DNA from: Treponema rectale
Lineage (GTDB): Bacteria; Spirochaetota; Spirochaetia; Treponematales; Treponemataceae
Assembly (NCBI RefSeq): GCF_014202035.1
Contig: NZ_JACHFR010000002.1
Span: 701,816 to 765,815, forward strand
Direction of reading: 5' to 3'
Length of the DNA stretch: 64,000 nt
The notes under the pieces are model-generated. The model ran no database searches, was not told the DNA's origin, and saw nothing but the letters and a program-made list of their open reading frames with translations. Numbering within the stretch: the first letter of the stretch is position 1; every line of letters begins with the position of its first letter. Below, piece by piece: positions 35,301 to 44,328 of this stretch. Made by a program: the position numbers and the translations under genes.

Positions 35301-36619
35301 TACCGTCTGCTACATTTGAATTTACTCCGGCACTTAGTGGACTTTCTGATTCTTATGGGTATGAGTATGTTGAAGTTGAAAATGCTTCTGATAGAGTTTC
35401 TTACAGTGTTTTATGTTATGAGGAAAATGTATCTTTGTCAGGCAGTGTAGACGGAACATCTTATTCTGGTGCTGTATCCGCTTCTTTTGGACTTGGGGAA
35501 CATACGATTACCGCTGTTACTTCACAGTCTGGTTCAGGTTCTTTGTCTATAACAAAGAAGATAAAAGTTGTTCAGACATTGAAAGCACCGGAGCTTGCTT
35601 TCTATACAGATTCTGGTTTAACAACAGCTGCTGCCGCTACAAGTGTGGAAGAGTCCGGCTATTCGGATTATACGGCTTATGATATAAATCTTGCTGCTGA
35701 TGGAAGCGGATGTCTTTATTATTCAGCCGAGACAGATGATACAGATGTTTCAATAACTGTTGTGGATGAACTTACCGGGGAAGAACTGGATGGTTCAATT
35801 GCACAGGGACCACATGTTATCGAGGTTACTGTTTCAAAGTCCGGATATTTATCGCGGGAATTTGAACTTGGTAAAATTTATGTTCAGGGAGTCCTTTCTG
35901 ATCCTGTGATTACTTATACAGGCACTCAGAATGGCAGAGACTCCAGTGGAAATCCGATTTATAAATTCAGTTATAAAACTTACGACAGTATGCCTTTTAA
36001 TGTAACTGCCGGTAATGAAGGTAATACGGTTGAGGTAAAAATAGGAGATACTGTTACAGCTTCCAGCGGATGGCATCTTGATCCTGATACTGTAAAAACG
36101 ATTAGTGTTACTCAAACCCGTCAGTATTGCCGTAAGTCTGAGTATTCTGAAACAGTATCTGTAAAAATAAAGCCTATAACTCTTTACATGCAGGCAACTG
36201 CAAATGGAGAACTTGCAGCCTGGATAACAGGTTTTGGTACGAGCGGTGGATTTGATGTTCGTGGTGCTATATTAATAAACGGTAATACTGTTTTTAGTTA
36301 TGAAAGTGGAAAATACGGTATTTCTCAGAGCTGCTGGTGTACGCTGAAAGACACTGATTATTCGTATACAGGAGTGTTTAATTCACCTTCAGATTTGATA
36401 ACGATAAGTTTTTCCAGCTTCCGTCGAAATATAGGCTCCGGTAGTGACAAACAGTTTGGAAATCAGTCAAGTTCTAATACCTTAAAAAACTGCAAGACTG
36501 GTAAAAATAATGGTTCGGAAGGTGATGCCGGTACAGCCTGGACGTTTATTGTTGATACAATAGCGGGAGACTCTAACGGATATGTAAGGCCGAGGGTTAA
36601 GTTTACAGCCAGTGAATAA
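32315..36619 (+). CDS. Large multi-domain repeat lipoprotein
   Basis: The 1434-aa product starts with a hydrophobic signal and lipobox ILFSC, then a long series of ~100-aa beta-rich repeats of Ig/cadherin-like look, each ending in a KK(I/F)x(V)V strand and linked by KLTEPSVEYSS-type starts. Two consecutive repeats (DNA 34001-34612) are almost identical. Related units recur with GYEYIEVA or GYEYVEVE blocks. No enzymatic motif is visible. It is most likely surface-exposed, but adhesion or binding is only inferred. I chose ATG 32315 over a GTG at 32300, which lies inside the promoter. Confidence 0.8.
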   Translation: MKVCYFYKKWIFFIFLTVASIILFSCDFNTLLDPDVDKPVNGYFEYWSQTCQFAKVEYGSENTVINGIVNLAARDRVQIDVVCINPKEHKLLSRDGNCFCLKKDSETVTCTEWTEENITPDLIRITAELSDDYEGEEIFLEGCLWPENRVELGEEQLREANPELFVSAKFIQNTPPDNVSNLYVPSGLIDGRHYVSFELTDMTLKRNAGSTYELSYYLREEDGSLIYKGTKMLALEDNKNFPDSKFIYYFDEQEENLLYEYCVQVYGPRGLKASVISTAPGLGLHTLLEPEIEFSKEYNQKKDDDGYEYIEVAEESDEVTYCISAEEPGVELTGTVDGAAFSGNSEGSLACGAHILTATVHMDSCRDITVIKKIMIVRSLREAEFEFEPGFNGNTDSEGYEYIEVADEQTPVAFSVTSPDSGTTVTGTLDGEEIQQDMTGNLFAGYHTLVVTVQKDYYTDSVITKKIRVVKTMSGAPIELASNGKANGLTAEKSGEQYEVFEYNGSGLDVIVTKPEEASSVKVVVNGTESSTVKTLADGFNEITATVYKENYLPVEVSRKVYVVPKLTEPSVEYSSDGVFNGQTAVSGEAEFDVVEYTDSFKMEITNTYSSSGSTLTVSVNGNKTTGSSQEIVLASEYSEGFKTVTATVTKDYCLPVSVTKRFYVVPKLTEPSVEYSSDGTFNGQTAVSGEMDFDVVEYTDSFKTEITNTYSSSGSTLTVSVNGNKTTGSSQEIVLASEYSEGFKTVTATVTKDYCLPVSVTKRLYVVPKLTEPEIEFTNKTSESGSKILFSYLSYDNLLMNVNDTYQGENSTMTIVLDGSTYTGNMTGKELAVGEHSLEVTVEKSLCESVSVSKNFTVGIKPVILSVGTISAYNTDGGNNVDLKGYFYAATTDTSQVTLKAYTASKGTTVSKNHTIYPDGHTLYLKSPDSVFYFYSSKIEDYDKGSSNDDLGTVNYGQSDATRNLKALKSNKYFSVNSTNSSRGRYSFNVSLSEVPSATFEFTPALSGLSDSYGYEYVEVENASDRVSYSVLCYEENVSLSGSVDGTSYSGAVSASFGLGEHTITAVTSQSGSGSLSITKKIKVVQTLKAPELAFYTDSGLTTAAAATSVEESGYSDYTAYDINLAADGSGCLYYSAETDDTDVSITVVDELTGEELDGSIAQGPHVIEVTVSKSGYLSREFELGKIYVQGVLSDPVITYTGTQNGRDSSGNPIYKFSYKTYDSMPFNVTAGNEGNTVEVKIGDTVTASSGWHLDPDTVKTISVTQTRQYCRKSEYSETVSVKIKPITLYMQATANGELAAWITGFGTSGGFDVRGAILINGNTVFSYESGKYGISQSCWCTLKDTDYSYTGVFNSPSDLITISFSSFRRNIGSGSDKQFGNQSSSNTLKNCKTGKNNGSEGDAGTAWTFIVDTIAGDSNGYVRPRVKFTASE
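34001..34612 (+). repeat. 306-bp tandem coding repeat, two copies
   Basis: Both copies begin GTTGTTCCAAAACTTACGG, at 34001 and 34307; a third such start at 34613 opens a diverged unit. The period of 306 bp equals 102 codons, so the frame is kept. Only a few bases differ between copies, which suggests recent duplication or gene conversion. Confidence 0.92.
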
Positions 36620-36708
36620 AAAAAAGAATGAAAATTTCTCTAAAGTTATTATAAATTTCTGCCGATATCTGTTAAGATGTAATTGTAGATTTTTTTACGA
36701 GGGTATCT

Positions 36709-39108
36709 ATGAAGCAGATTGGAATAAAACTGGCAGACGGAACTTTTTACCCGATTCTTAATGAAGGAACTGCTGAAACAAAAACATTGAATTTAACTAC
36801 GGTTCAGGATAATCAGACTACTGTTCATGTAGATTTGTATCGTTCTGAATCCGGTTCTATGGATGATGCTGAATATGTTGATACCCTGGAAATTAAGCAG
36901 CTTAATCCCCATGAAAACGGGGAGCCTACCCTTAATCTTGAAATTTCCCTTGATGAAAAAAATGAACTCAGTGCAAAAATCAATGACCCTGAGACAGGAA
37001 AAAACAGCGAAACTCAGGTAACTCTTGTTTCCAGAACACTTTTAGACAGAAACAGTGAGCCGGTAAATTTTAATCTTGATAATGCAGAACCTTCTTTGCC
37101 TGAAGAACCTGTGGAATCTGATACTTCTTCAGACGATGCTTTTGATAATACCATTGCAAACGATCTGCCGGTATTTGAAGAGCCTGTATCTGAAGAAACG
37201 GCGGTTTCTGATGAAGATCTTGCAGATTTTAATGAAGAAGAAATCAGCGTTCCGGTAACAGAAGAGGATAAAACTGCTGACTCTGAATCAGATGGCGGAC
37301 TTTCGGCAGCAGATGCGGCGCTTATTGCCGGTGGAGCTGCCCTTGCCGGAGCCGGTGCTTATGCCCTTGCTTCTGATAAAAAAGATGATGAATCAGAACC
37401 TTCCGAGTCTGTTGAAGAACCTTCCGGGTCTGTTGAAGAAGAAATAAATGTTCCTGCAGCAGAAGAAAATAATGATTTTGAAATTCCTGCCGATATTTTA
37501 AATGACCTCCCGTCCCAGGATGAAGAAGTTTCTGAGCCTGAAGATGAATCCATTGACGGAGTGAGCCTTTCTATGGATGAACTGGATGTTCTGGGGGTCG
37601 GTGATAACGAGAAGGTTGATACAGCCGAAACAGCAGAAGAGGAAAGTGCAGTGATAGGTCCATCTCCGAATGATGAAGATTTTTCTTTTGACGAAGTAAA
37701 TGAAGAAAGCCAGGTTTCTGTAGATGAAGCAGAACCTGTAAAAGAAGAAACATCTGATGATTTTGATTTTGACTCGATTTCAGAAAGTGATCCTTCACTT
37801 GTAGAATCAGAGGTTACTGATACTGTTTCTGATGAAGTAGCGGTAGAAGAGACTCCTGCATATACATCTGCAGATACTTCCGCTGATGATTTCAGTCTTC
37901 CTGATTTTGATGCTCCGGAAGAGACATCTGTTTCTGTGGAAGATTCTGTTCCTGAAGAAACTGCCGCTGCTGATGATTCTGTACAGACGGATGATACTTT
38001 TGTTGCGGATGAAGCTCCTGCTGCTGAAGATTTTTCTCTCCCGGATTTTGATGCACTTGAAGAAACCGCAGCAGAAAATGTTGCTGAGGAAGAAGTAAGT
38101 ATAGAAGAAACGCCGGTATCAGAAGAACCGGCTGCAGAGGACAGTACATTTACAGATACTTCCGCTGATGATTTCAGTCTTCCTGATTTTGATTCACCGG
38201 AAGAGACGTCTGTTTCTGTAGAAGATTCTGTTCCTGAAGAAACTGCCGCTGCTGATGATACAGTTCAGAGTGATGATACTTTTGTTTCTGATGATGTTCC
38301 TGCCGAAGAAGATTTTTCTCTTCCTGATTTTGATGACAGTACGGATGAGCAGGAAGCTGTTGCAGCAGCCAGTGCCAGTGCGGTAGGATTAAGCGGTGTG
38401 TTTGATGAAGATTTTGGTGAACCGAATCTCAGCACCGAAGACGAATTTAATACTTCTTCACTAGATGATGATATGTATAAGACAAAAGACCCTACATTCC
38501 AGCCGAACAACAATATGTTCAGCGATTTGTATGATAAAGAAACTCTTGAAGGTAAGTCTACTTATAATTCAGATTATGAAGACTCTGATGAAATTAAAAA
38601 GAAGACCCGTGTTCCGGTAATAATCTGCATTGTCTGTGCAATTATCTGTATCATTGGTGCTCTTCTTGTGCTCTTTGTAATTCCTTCAAAGATAAATATC
38701 TTTAATAAAACAAAGGCTTCTGAAAAAGAAACTGCAGTAGAAACCCCTGCAGAAGTTGAAACGGAAGAAGAACCGGTTGCAGATTTAAGTCAGGATGTTG
38801 TTATAGAAGTAGTGCCTCCGGTAGAAAAAACTCCGGAACCGGAAGCTGTTCCTGAGCCTGCAGAACCTGCAAAAGAAAACGAGATTGTTGTTGTAAAAGA
38901 ACCTGAAGTTGCTGTTCCTGCAGTTCCAAAGGCTGATAAGAAAAAGGAACCTGTTACCTATAAGATTAAGTGGGGTGATACTCTCTGGGATATTGCCAAT
39001 GCTTACTACAAGAATCCGTGGCGTTATAAGTTCCTTGCACGTTATAATGGAATCAGAAATCCGGATAAGATTATTTCCGGTACTTACATAAAGATTCCGA
39101 ACGAATGA
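36709..39108 (+). CDS. Membrane protein joining DnaK substrate-binding-like domain, acidic repeats and LysM
   Basis: The 799-aa product begins (about 3-110) with a sequence closely patterned on the Hsp70/DnaK substrate-binding beta-sandwich: LTTVQDNQTTVHVDLYRSES, then LNLEISLDEKNELSAK and DPETGKNSETQVTL. A Gly/Ala-rich hydrophobic stretch lies at ~203-220. A long acidic region follows with DFSLPDFD four times. A clear membrane span occurs at ~635-660, and a LysM domain (YKIKWGDTLWDIA) ends the protein at ~749-799. The single span suggests a cytoplasmic front and a periplasmic LysM touching peptidoglycan. It overlaps the transglycosylase gene by 4 bp. The role is not known to me. Confidence 0.85.
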   Translation: MKQIGIKLADGTFYPILNEGTAETKTLNLTTVQDNQTTVHVDLYRSESGSMDDAEYVDTLEIKQLNPHENGEPTLNLEISLDEKNELSAKINDPETGKNSETQVTLVSRTLLDRNSEPVNFNLDNAEPSLPEEPVESDTSSDDAFDNTIANDLPVFEEPVSEETAVSDEDLADFNEEEISVPVTEEDKTADSESDGGLSAADAALIAGGAALAGAGAYALASDKKDDESEPSESVEEPSGSVEEEINVPAAEENNDFEIPADILNDLPSQDEEVSEPEDESIDGVSLSMDELDVLGVGDNEKVDTAETAEEESAVIGPSPNDEDFSFDEVNEESQVSVDEAEPVKEETSDDFDFDSISESDPSLVESEVTDTVSDEVAVEETPAYTSADTSADDFSLPDFDAPEETSVSVEDSVPEETAAADDSVQTDDTFVADEAPAAEDFSLPDFDALEETAAENVAEEEVSIEETPVSEEPAAEDSTFTDTSADDFSLPDFDSPEETSVSVEDSVPEETAAADDTVQSDDTFVSDDVPAEEDFSLPDFDDSTDEQEAVAAASASAVGLSGVFDEDFGEPNLSTEDEFNTSSLDDDMYKTKDPTFQPNNNMFSDLYDKETLEGKSTYNSDYEDSDEIKKKTRVPVIICIVCAIICIIGALLVLFVIPSKINIFNKTKASEKETAVETPAEVETEEEPVADLSQDVVIEVVPPVEKTPEPEAVPEPAEPAKENEIVVVKEPEVAVPAVPKADKKKEPVTYKIKWGDTLWDIANAYYKNPWRYKFLARYNGIRNPDKIISGTYIKIPNE

Positions 39109-41141
39109 AACTGAATGTTCCCGTAATATTGTTTTACTCTCTTTTAATGTGTCTGCCTGTGTCCGGATGTAAAGCTTCGGAAGGTGTTCTTCAGCAGAAG
39201 TACGGGGCAGACGCTGCTTATTTTGAAGGACTCCGCTGTCTTAAAAACAAAAATTATTCCGATGCCTGCCGTTATTTTACCAGTGCGGCTCAAGAGGGTT
39301 CTCCGGTTATTGCCCGCCGTGCTTTAAAAGAAAGGGCAGCTTTGGAAGATGTTTCTGCAAGAATCAAAACCTATGAAGAAATCTACAGAAGATATAAAGA
39401 TAAGGAATCCCGCCGGGAATTGTGCGAACAGTACCTTAAATACCGGCAGCCTAAAAAGATTCTTGATCTGACTTACGGAATTAAATTTGAACCGGAATTT
39501 TCTGATGACTTGTATTACAGGTATGAGGCTCTTTCTCAGTGTCACGAAAAAATAGACGGTCAGAGTTTATACAGGTGGTTTGTTGAATTTCCTTTTACAG
39601 AACGGCATAAGACTTTTATTGAAGAACATGAGCTGGAGGATGAGGTTCTTCTTTTCAGAAAGTATGTATACGAAAGAAAATATTCCCGGGCTTTGAATTA
39701 TGTCGAAAAAGTAATGGAAGGAGGGACAAGTCCTCTTCTTTATTCAGATATAGGAAAAACTCTTCTGTATGCTGCACCGGATTACAGAAGTGCGGTAAAG
39801 AAGCTTGAAACTGCCGTGATTCCTCTTTCTGATGTGGACAGTTGTTTTTACGGATGGTTTTATATAGGCCGCCTTAGTTCAAAGACAGGTGATGTTAATT
39901 CTGCAATGGCTGCTTTTTTGCAGGCAATGCAGTTTGCACAGGATAAGTCAAAATTTGATAATGCCCTCTGGTATTTGTTAAATGAATCTCTCAAGCTTCC
40001 TTATACCGAGACGATAAATCTGATTGCCGTTTATGCTCCTCACTGGCATGATTCTTCATATTACGATGATTTTTTTGAAACTCTGTCAACGAATCTTCTC
40101 TCAAAGCAGCTCTGGAAACAGTATCTTGAAGTAACCGGTATTATAGATGGTTTTGCTTCTCAGGAAACCTGCGCAAAATATTTTTACGTAAGCGGAAGAC
40201 TGATTGAGGAAAGATATATTCCCATGTCTGTAGCTGAGTGTAAACAGCAGAGTGAGGAATACTTTAAAAAAGCAGCCGGATGCAGGACAAATCTTTATTA
40301 TCTTCTTCTTGCCGGACAGAAAGCCGGTTACAGTCAGAAAGAGATGGAAGAAGCAGTTCTGGATTTTGGCCTTAAGACTTCAGTAAAAGTTAATGCTGAT
40401 GCAGAGCGGCTTTTAGAAGGTTATGCTGATTATGGATTTCCGGAATATATTTATGATGCATGGAATAAATATTCATCTGAGATTTCCATGGACTGTGCCT
40501 GCAAGATTGCCCTCTTCCTTAAACAGTGCGGAGTAAATGAAGAAAGGTATTGCCCCCAGAGTTTAAGAATTGCTTCCCGCAAGATGAATTATCCTGAGAA
40601 GAAGTTAACATCGCAGATGCTGGAACTTGCCTTTCCCCGGAATTATTCAGAAGAAGTAACAAAGTGCTGTGAGGATTTTAATCAGAGCGAATATCTTTTA
40701 TATGCACTTATAAGAAGTGAAAGCTTTTTTGATTCCTCCATACAGAGTCATGCCGGTGCAACAGGACTTACCCAGTTAATGGATTCAACTGCAGGAGATG
40801 TAGCAAGAAAACTTAAGGTAAAGGATTATGATCTTACGGACAGTTCTACAAACATCCGCTTCGGTTCCTTTTATCTGGAAGAACTTATTCACCGGATTGA
40901 TGAAAGTGAACTTCGGGCTTTGTTTTCGTATAATGCCGGAATTACAAACGTGCGCAAATGGATAAAGACGGCATCCATTCTTTTTGGCAGGGAAGATTTC
41001 AGTAACGATCTGTTCCTTGAAGCACTGCCTTTTGCAGAAACAAGGGAATACGGACGTAAACTTGTAAGTGCTGCTTCATTATACGGAGAGTTATATTATG
41101 GAAAAACTTTTGCTGAGGTGATTCGCCAAATAATGAATTAA
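39105..41141 (+). CDS. Lytic murein transglycosylase lipoprotein, Slt type
   Basis: The 678-aa product has a lipobox LPVSGC, a long alpha-helical repeat region and a C-terminal SLT domain: ALIRSESFFDSSIQSHAGAT with the catalytic glutamate near residue 538, GLTQLM and FSYNAGITNVRKW. It cleaves peptidoglycan glycan strands to anhydromuropeptides in the periplasm. It starts within the stop region of the LysM protein gene (ATGA overlap), so the two are co-expressed and probably act on the same wall. Confidence 0.95.
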   Translation: MKLNVPVILFYSLLMCLPVSGCKASEGVLQQKYGADAAYFEGLRCLKNKNYSDACRYFTSAAQEGSPVIARRALKERAALEDVSARIKTYEEIYRRYKDKESRRELCEQYLKYRQPKKILDLTYGIKFEPEFSDDLYYRYEALSQCHEKIDGQSLYRWFVEFPFTERHKTFIEEHELEDEVLLFRKYVYERKYSRALNYVEKVMEGGTSPLLYSDIGKTLLYAAPDYRSAVKKLETAVIPLSDVDSCFYGWFYIGRLSSKTGDVNSAMAAFLQAMQFAQDKSKFDNALWYLLNESLKLPYTETINLIAVYAPHWHDSSYYDDFFETLSTNLLSKQLWKQYLEVTGIIDGFASQETCAKYFYVSGRLIEERYIPMSVAECKQQSEEYFKKAAGCRTNLYYLLLAGQKAGYSQKEMEEAVLDFGLKTSVKVNADAERLLEGYADYGFPEYIYDAWNKYSSEISMDCACKIALFLKQCGVNEERYCPQSLRIASRKMNYPEKKLTSQMLELAFPRNYSEEVTKCCEDFNQSEYLLYALIRSESFFDSSIQSHAGATGLTQLMDSTAGDVARKLKVKDYDLTDSSTNIRFGSFYLEELIHRIDESELRALFSYNAGITNVRKWIKTASILFGREDFSNDLFLEALPFAETREYGRKLVSAASLYGELYYGKTFAEVIRQIMN

Positions 41142-41182
41142 GTGTATACTCTTTCATAAATATTTTGTTATCAGGGGTATTT

Positions 41183-42907
41183 ATGAATCCGTTTATGAAT
41201 GTTCTTCCGAAATTCATGCATTTTTCAAATCTTGGTCCGCGGGTGGCAATAGTTTTAGGTTTAATGCTTTTTTTTGGAACTTGCGGTGGTCATATTTTTC
41301 AGAAATTAAAAATTCCTCAGGTTGTAGGATATTTCATAATAGGAATAATACTGGGAGACTCAGGACTGCAGCTTATTCGTCCTGATGTTGTGTCTGCACT
41401 GAATCCTATAAGTGTAATTGCCCTTGCCTTCATCGGTTTTCTTGTGGGGGGCGAACTTAAGACTGATGTAATTAAGAAAATGGGAAAGCAGTTTGTAAGC
41501 GTGCTTCTCTTTGAATCTCTGGTTCCGGCAGTTGTTGTTGCCATTCTTACAGGTTTTGCAAGTTACTTCTTTACTCATAATGTAGAGCTTTCTTTTTGTT
41601 TTGGTATTCTTCTCGGGGCAATCTGTTCTTCAACAGCTCCTGAGGCAACTACAAATGTTCTTCAGGAGTACAGAAGCCGCGGTCCGCTTACGACAATGAT
41701 TTATGGTCTTGTTGCAATGGATGATGCAGTAGCCCTTATTCTTTTTGCAATTGTTTCTACTGTTGCCGCTCCTATTCTTGGAGGTCATGCAGTTTCTTTC
41801 GGAAGGCAGATGCTTAATGTCGTTTACAATGTATTCGGCTCGATAGCCTTCGGTCTTTTACTTGGATGGATACTTTCATTTATATTGAAAAAACTTACCC
41901 ATCAGGAAGGAAGGGTTCTTTCTTTTACTCTGGGACTTTTACTTTTGTGTACCGGAATTTGTGACAGAATCGGGCTCAGCAATATTCTGGCTGCAATGAG
42001 CATTGGTTTTTATATTGCAAACTTTACGGAAAAAAATGTACGCCAGGTATTTGACTTTACGAATAAGTTTACACCGCCTGTCTATGTTCTGTTCTTTGTT
42101 GTTGTTGGTGCCAAACTTAATATCTGGGAGATGAAGCCTCTTCTGATTGTCCTTGCTGCACTTTATATAATCGGCCGCACTGGCGGAAAGGCTTTAGGTT
42201 CATGGTTTGGTGCTTATATTACAAAGGCACCGGTTACTGTTCAGAAATATATGAAGTACTGTCTTTTAAGTCAGGCCGGGGTTGCCATCGGTCTTTCCCT
42301 TACGGCAGGAAATTATTTTAAAGATACAATCGGAGACAGTATTCTCCTTATTGTAACTGCTACGACTTTTGTTGCAGAACTTATAGGACCAGTATTTGTT
42401 AAAATAGGAATTACAAAAGCTGAAGAAGCCGGCATGAATGTAACTGAGGATGACATCCTTAAGCGTACCCGTGTAAGTGATGTTACCTGGGGAACTGAAA
42501 AGGCCTGCGACTGCAACAGCTGTGCAATCGTTGCAGATAATGCTATAATACGGGATATTCTTACACAGTTTGAACGTCATCATTATCAGTCTTTCGTAGT
42601 AAAATCTTCTTCTGACGGAAAACTTGAGGGAATAATAACCCTTGCTCACTTAAAGGAAACTCTTCTTATTGGAGAAATGGCAGAAACACTTCTTGCTGTA
42701 GATATCATGGACAGACCAGTGTGTACCTGTCATGCAGATACAAGTCTGCCGGATGTGTATGACATGTTCTCCGAAAATGATACGGAAGCAATTCCTATTG
42801 TTGATGCTGACGGCAGGGCTCTGGGCGTGCTTGAAAAATTTGCAGCAGACCATTACATTCATACACGTATTCTTGAAGTAAATCGTAAGCTTGAAAGTTT
42901 AGGCTGA
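41183..42907 (+). CDS. CPA2-type cation/proton antiporter with C-terminal CBS pair
   Basis: The 574-aa product has about twelve membrane spans in the N-terminal ~390 residues of the KefB/NapA type (QVVGYFIIGIILGDSGLQLI, GAICSSTAPEAT, AMDDAVALI). Two CBS domains follow at about 445-560 instead of the usual TrkA domain. CBS domains often bind adenine nucleotides and gate transport. The span region also carries a CDCNSC cluster before the CBS part. I chose ATG 41183 because AGGGG precedes it; an upstream TTG frame has no site. Confidence 0.9.
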   Translation: MNPFMNVLPKFMHFSNLGPRVAIVLGLMLFFGTCGGHIFQKLKIPQVVGYFIIGIILGDSGLQLIRPDVVSALNPISVIALAFIGFLVGGELKTDVIKKMGKQFVSVLLFESLVPAVVVAILTGFASYFFTHNVELSFCFGILLGAICSSTAPEATTNVLQEYRSRGPLTTMIYGLVAMDDAVALILFAIVSTVAAPILGGHAVSFGRQMLNVVYNVFGSIAFGLLLGWILSFILKKLTHQEGRVLSFTLGLLLLCTGICDRIGLSNILAAMSIGFYIANFTEKNVRQVFDFTNKFTPPVYVLFFVVVGAKLNIWEMKPLLIVLAALYIIGRTGGKALGSWFGAYITKAPVTVQKYMKYCLLSQAGVAIGLSLTAGNYFKDTIGDSILLIVTATTFVAELIGPVFVKIGITKAEEAGMNVTEDDILKRTRVSDVTWGTEKACDCNSCAIVADNAIIRDILTQFERHHYQSFVVKSSSDGKLEGIITLAHLKETLLIGEMAETLLAVDIMDRPVCTCHADTSLPDVYDMFSENDTEAIPIVDADGRALGVLEKFAADHYIHTRILEVNRKLESLG

Positions 42908-42928
42908 AAAATTAAATGGAGGCATGAT

Positions 42929-43168
42929 ATGGCAGATGAAGCTTTATTGGCAAAAGTAAAGGAAACTCTTGAAGCATTCCGTCCTCAGTTGCGTGCAGAC
43001 GGTGGTGATATGGAATTTATCAGTATTGATTCAGATAACAAGGTACATCTTCGTCTTACTGGTGCGTGCGGAGACTGTCCGATGGCAATGATGACTCTTA
43101 AAATGGGAGTAGAGCGCTATCTTAAAGAAACCTGTCCTGAAATTACTGAAGTTGTACAGGACGAATAA
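42929..43168 (+). CDS. Nfu/NifU C-terminal-type iron-sulfur protein
   Basis: The 79-aa product is a single NifU C-terminal domain: RPQLRADGGDMEFISID and the CxxC cluster site GACGDCPMAMMTLK. Such proteins carry and deliver 4Fe-4S clusters to target enzymes. It follows the antiporter by 21 bp and precedes slyD by 29 bp, each with its own ribosome site. Targets in this window could include Nth. Confidence 0.95.
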   Translation: MADEALLAKVKETLEAFRPQLRADGGDMEFISIDSDNKVHLRLTGACGDCPMAMMTLKMGVERYLKETCPEITEVVQDE

Positions 43169-43197
43169 TTCTATCAATTAAATATTAAGGAATAACA

Positions 43198-43746
43198 ATG
43201 CAGATAACAAAGAATAAATTTGTACAGATTCATTATACTCTCAAAGATGATGCAGGAGATCTTATTGATTCTTCTGTAGAAAAGGAACCGCTTTCATATA
43301 TCCATGGCAATAATTATCTTCTTCCAAAACTTGAAAGTGAACTTGAAGGAAAAAATCCCGGAGATAAATTTTCTGCTGTTCTCGAACCTGCTGACGGTTA
43401 TGGCGAAAGAGACGAAAGAATGGTTGCAAAAGTTCCGAGAGAAAACTTTGATACGTCAATGCCTATTGAAGTAGGAATGCAGTTTCAGGCAGATACTCCG
43501 GTTGGACCACAGATTGTAAAAGTTACGGAAGTAAATGATGCGACAGTAACTGTTGATGCAAATCACGAGCTTGCAGGTGTACGCCTTCATTTTGACATAG
43601 AAGTAATTGATGTTCGTGATGCAACTGAAGATGAAATTAACGCACTTTCACAGGGCTGCGGATGCGGCGGTTGTGGAGGAGACTGCGGCGGTGACTGTAG
43701 TTGTGACGGCGGCTGCGGTGGTGGTTGCGGCGGCTGTGCAGGCTGA
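43198..43746 (+). CDS. slyD: SlyD-type FKBP peptidyl-prolyl isomerase with Cys-rich tail
   Basis: The 182-aa product has the SlyD-like FKBP domain with an insert-in-flap chaperone domain (HYTLKDDAGDLIDSS, PLSYIHGNNYLLPKLESEL, PADGYGERDERM). It assists folding by proline isomerisation and chaperone action. The last 30 residues are Gly-rich with nine cysteines (GCGCGG, GGDCSCDGG, GGGCGGC). SlyD tails in enterobacteria are His-rich and bind nickel; here cysteine replaces histidine, suggesting binding of a thiophilic metal. It converges with aroK, 2 bp apart. Confidence 0.93.
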   Translation: MQITKNKFVQIHYTLKDDAGDLIDSSVEKEPLSYIHGNNYLLPKLESELEGKNPGDKFSAVLEPADGYGERDERMVAKVPRENFDTSMPIEVGMQFQADTPVGPQIVKVTEVNDATVTVDANHELAGVRLHFDIEVIDVRDATEDEINALSQGCGCGGCGGDCGGDCSCDGGCGGGCGGCAG

Positions 43747-43748
43747 AA

Positions 43749-44312
43749 TTAAATGACTGTAATAATCTGGTCGGTGTTTACGTTCTTAGGAGCGTCTTTC
43801 ATAAGAACTTTTACATCGGCTATTGAGTCATAGAGCTTTACCCGTTCAGTGTAAAAGCTGTGAAATATAATCCTTGCTTCTTCAATGGAGCGGGGATTTT
43901 TTTTTGCAATATAAGCCGGCAGATTTACGGGAATTCCGTCCGGTCCGATTTTAGCTTCCCGCATTATTCTGTCTGCAGCGACATTTTCCTGCGTGCAGAG
44001 AAAAATAAATTTTCCAAGAGGATGAAGGGCGTTCAGGGCTTTTTCGTTATTACAGATTCCTCCGCCGGTTGCAATAACAGCATCCTTTTGTTTTTCAGAA
44101 AGTTCCTGAGCAAGCTGAAGGCAGGCTTTTGTTTCTTCGTCTTTAAATGCCTGTTCACCTTTAGTATTGTAAATCTGCCGGGGAGACATGCCGGTGTTGT
44201 CAGTTATGAGGCTGTCTATATCGTAAAATGGCATGTTGAGTTTTTCAGAAAGAAGCTTTCCTTGTGCTGATTTTCCGCAGTGTTTTATTCCCATAAGAAT
44301 TATTGATTCCAT
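43749..44312 (-). CDS. aroK: Shikimate kinase
   Basis: The 187-aa product has the P-loop GIKHCGKS, DIDSLI for shikimate and Mg binding, and GGG in IATGGGICNN. The family sequence GExxFRxxE appears as GEQAFKDEE, so a conserved shikimate-binding arginine is replaced by lysine. It phosphorylates shikimate in aromatic amino acid synthesis, or a related small substrate if the change matters. It follows the RsmI-like gene by 16 bp and has a GGAGA site. Confidence 0.85.
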   Translation of the reverse strand: MESIILMGIKHCGKSAQGKLLSEKLNMPFYDIDSLITDNTGMSPRQIYNTKGEQAFKDEETKACLQLAQELSEKQKDAVIATGGGICNNEKALNALHPLGKFIFLCTQENVAADRIMREAKIGPDGIPVNLPAYIAKKNPRSIEEARIIFHSFYTERVKLYDSIADVKVLMKDAPKNVNTDQIITVI

Positions 44313-44328
44313 AAGAGTCTCCGTCTTT

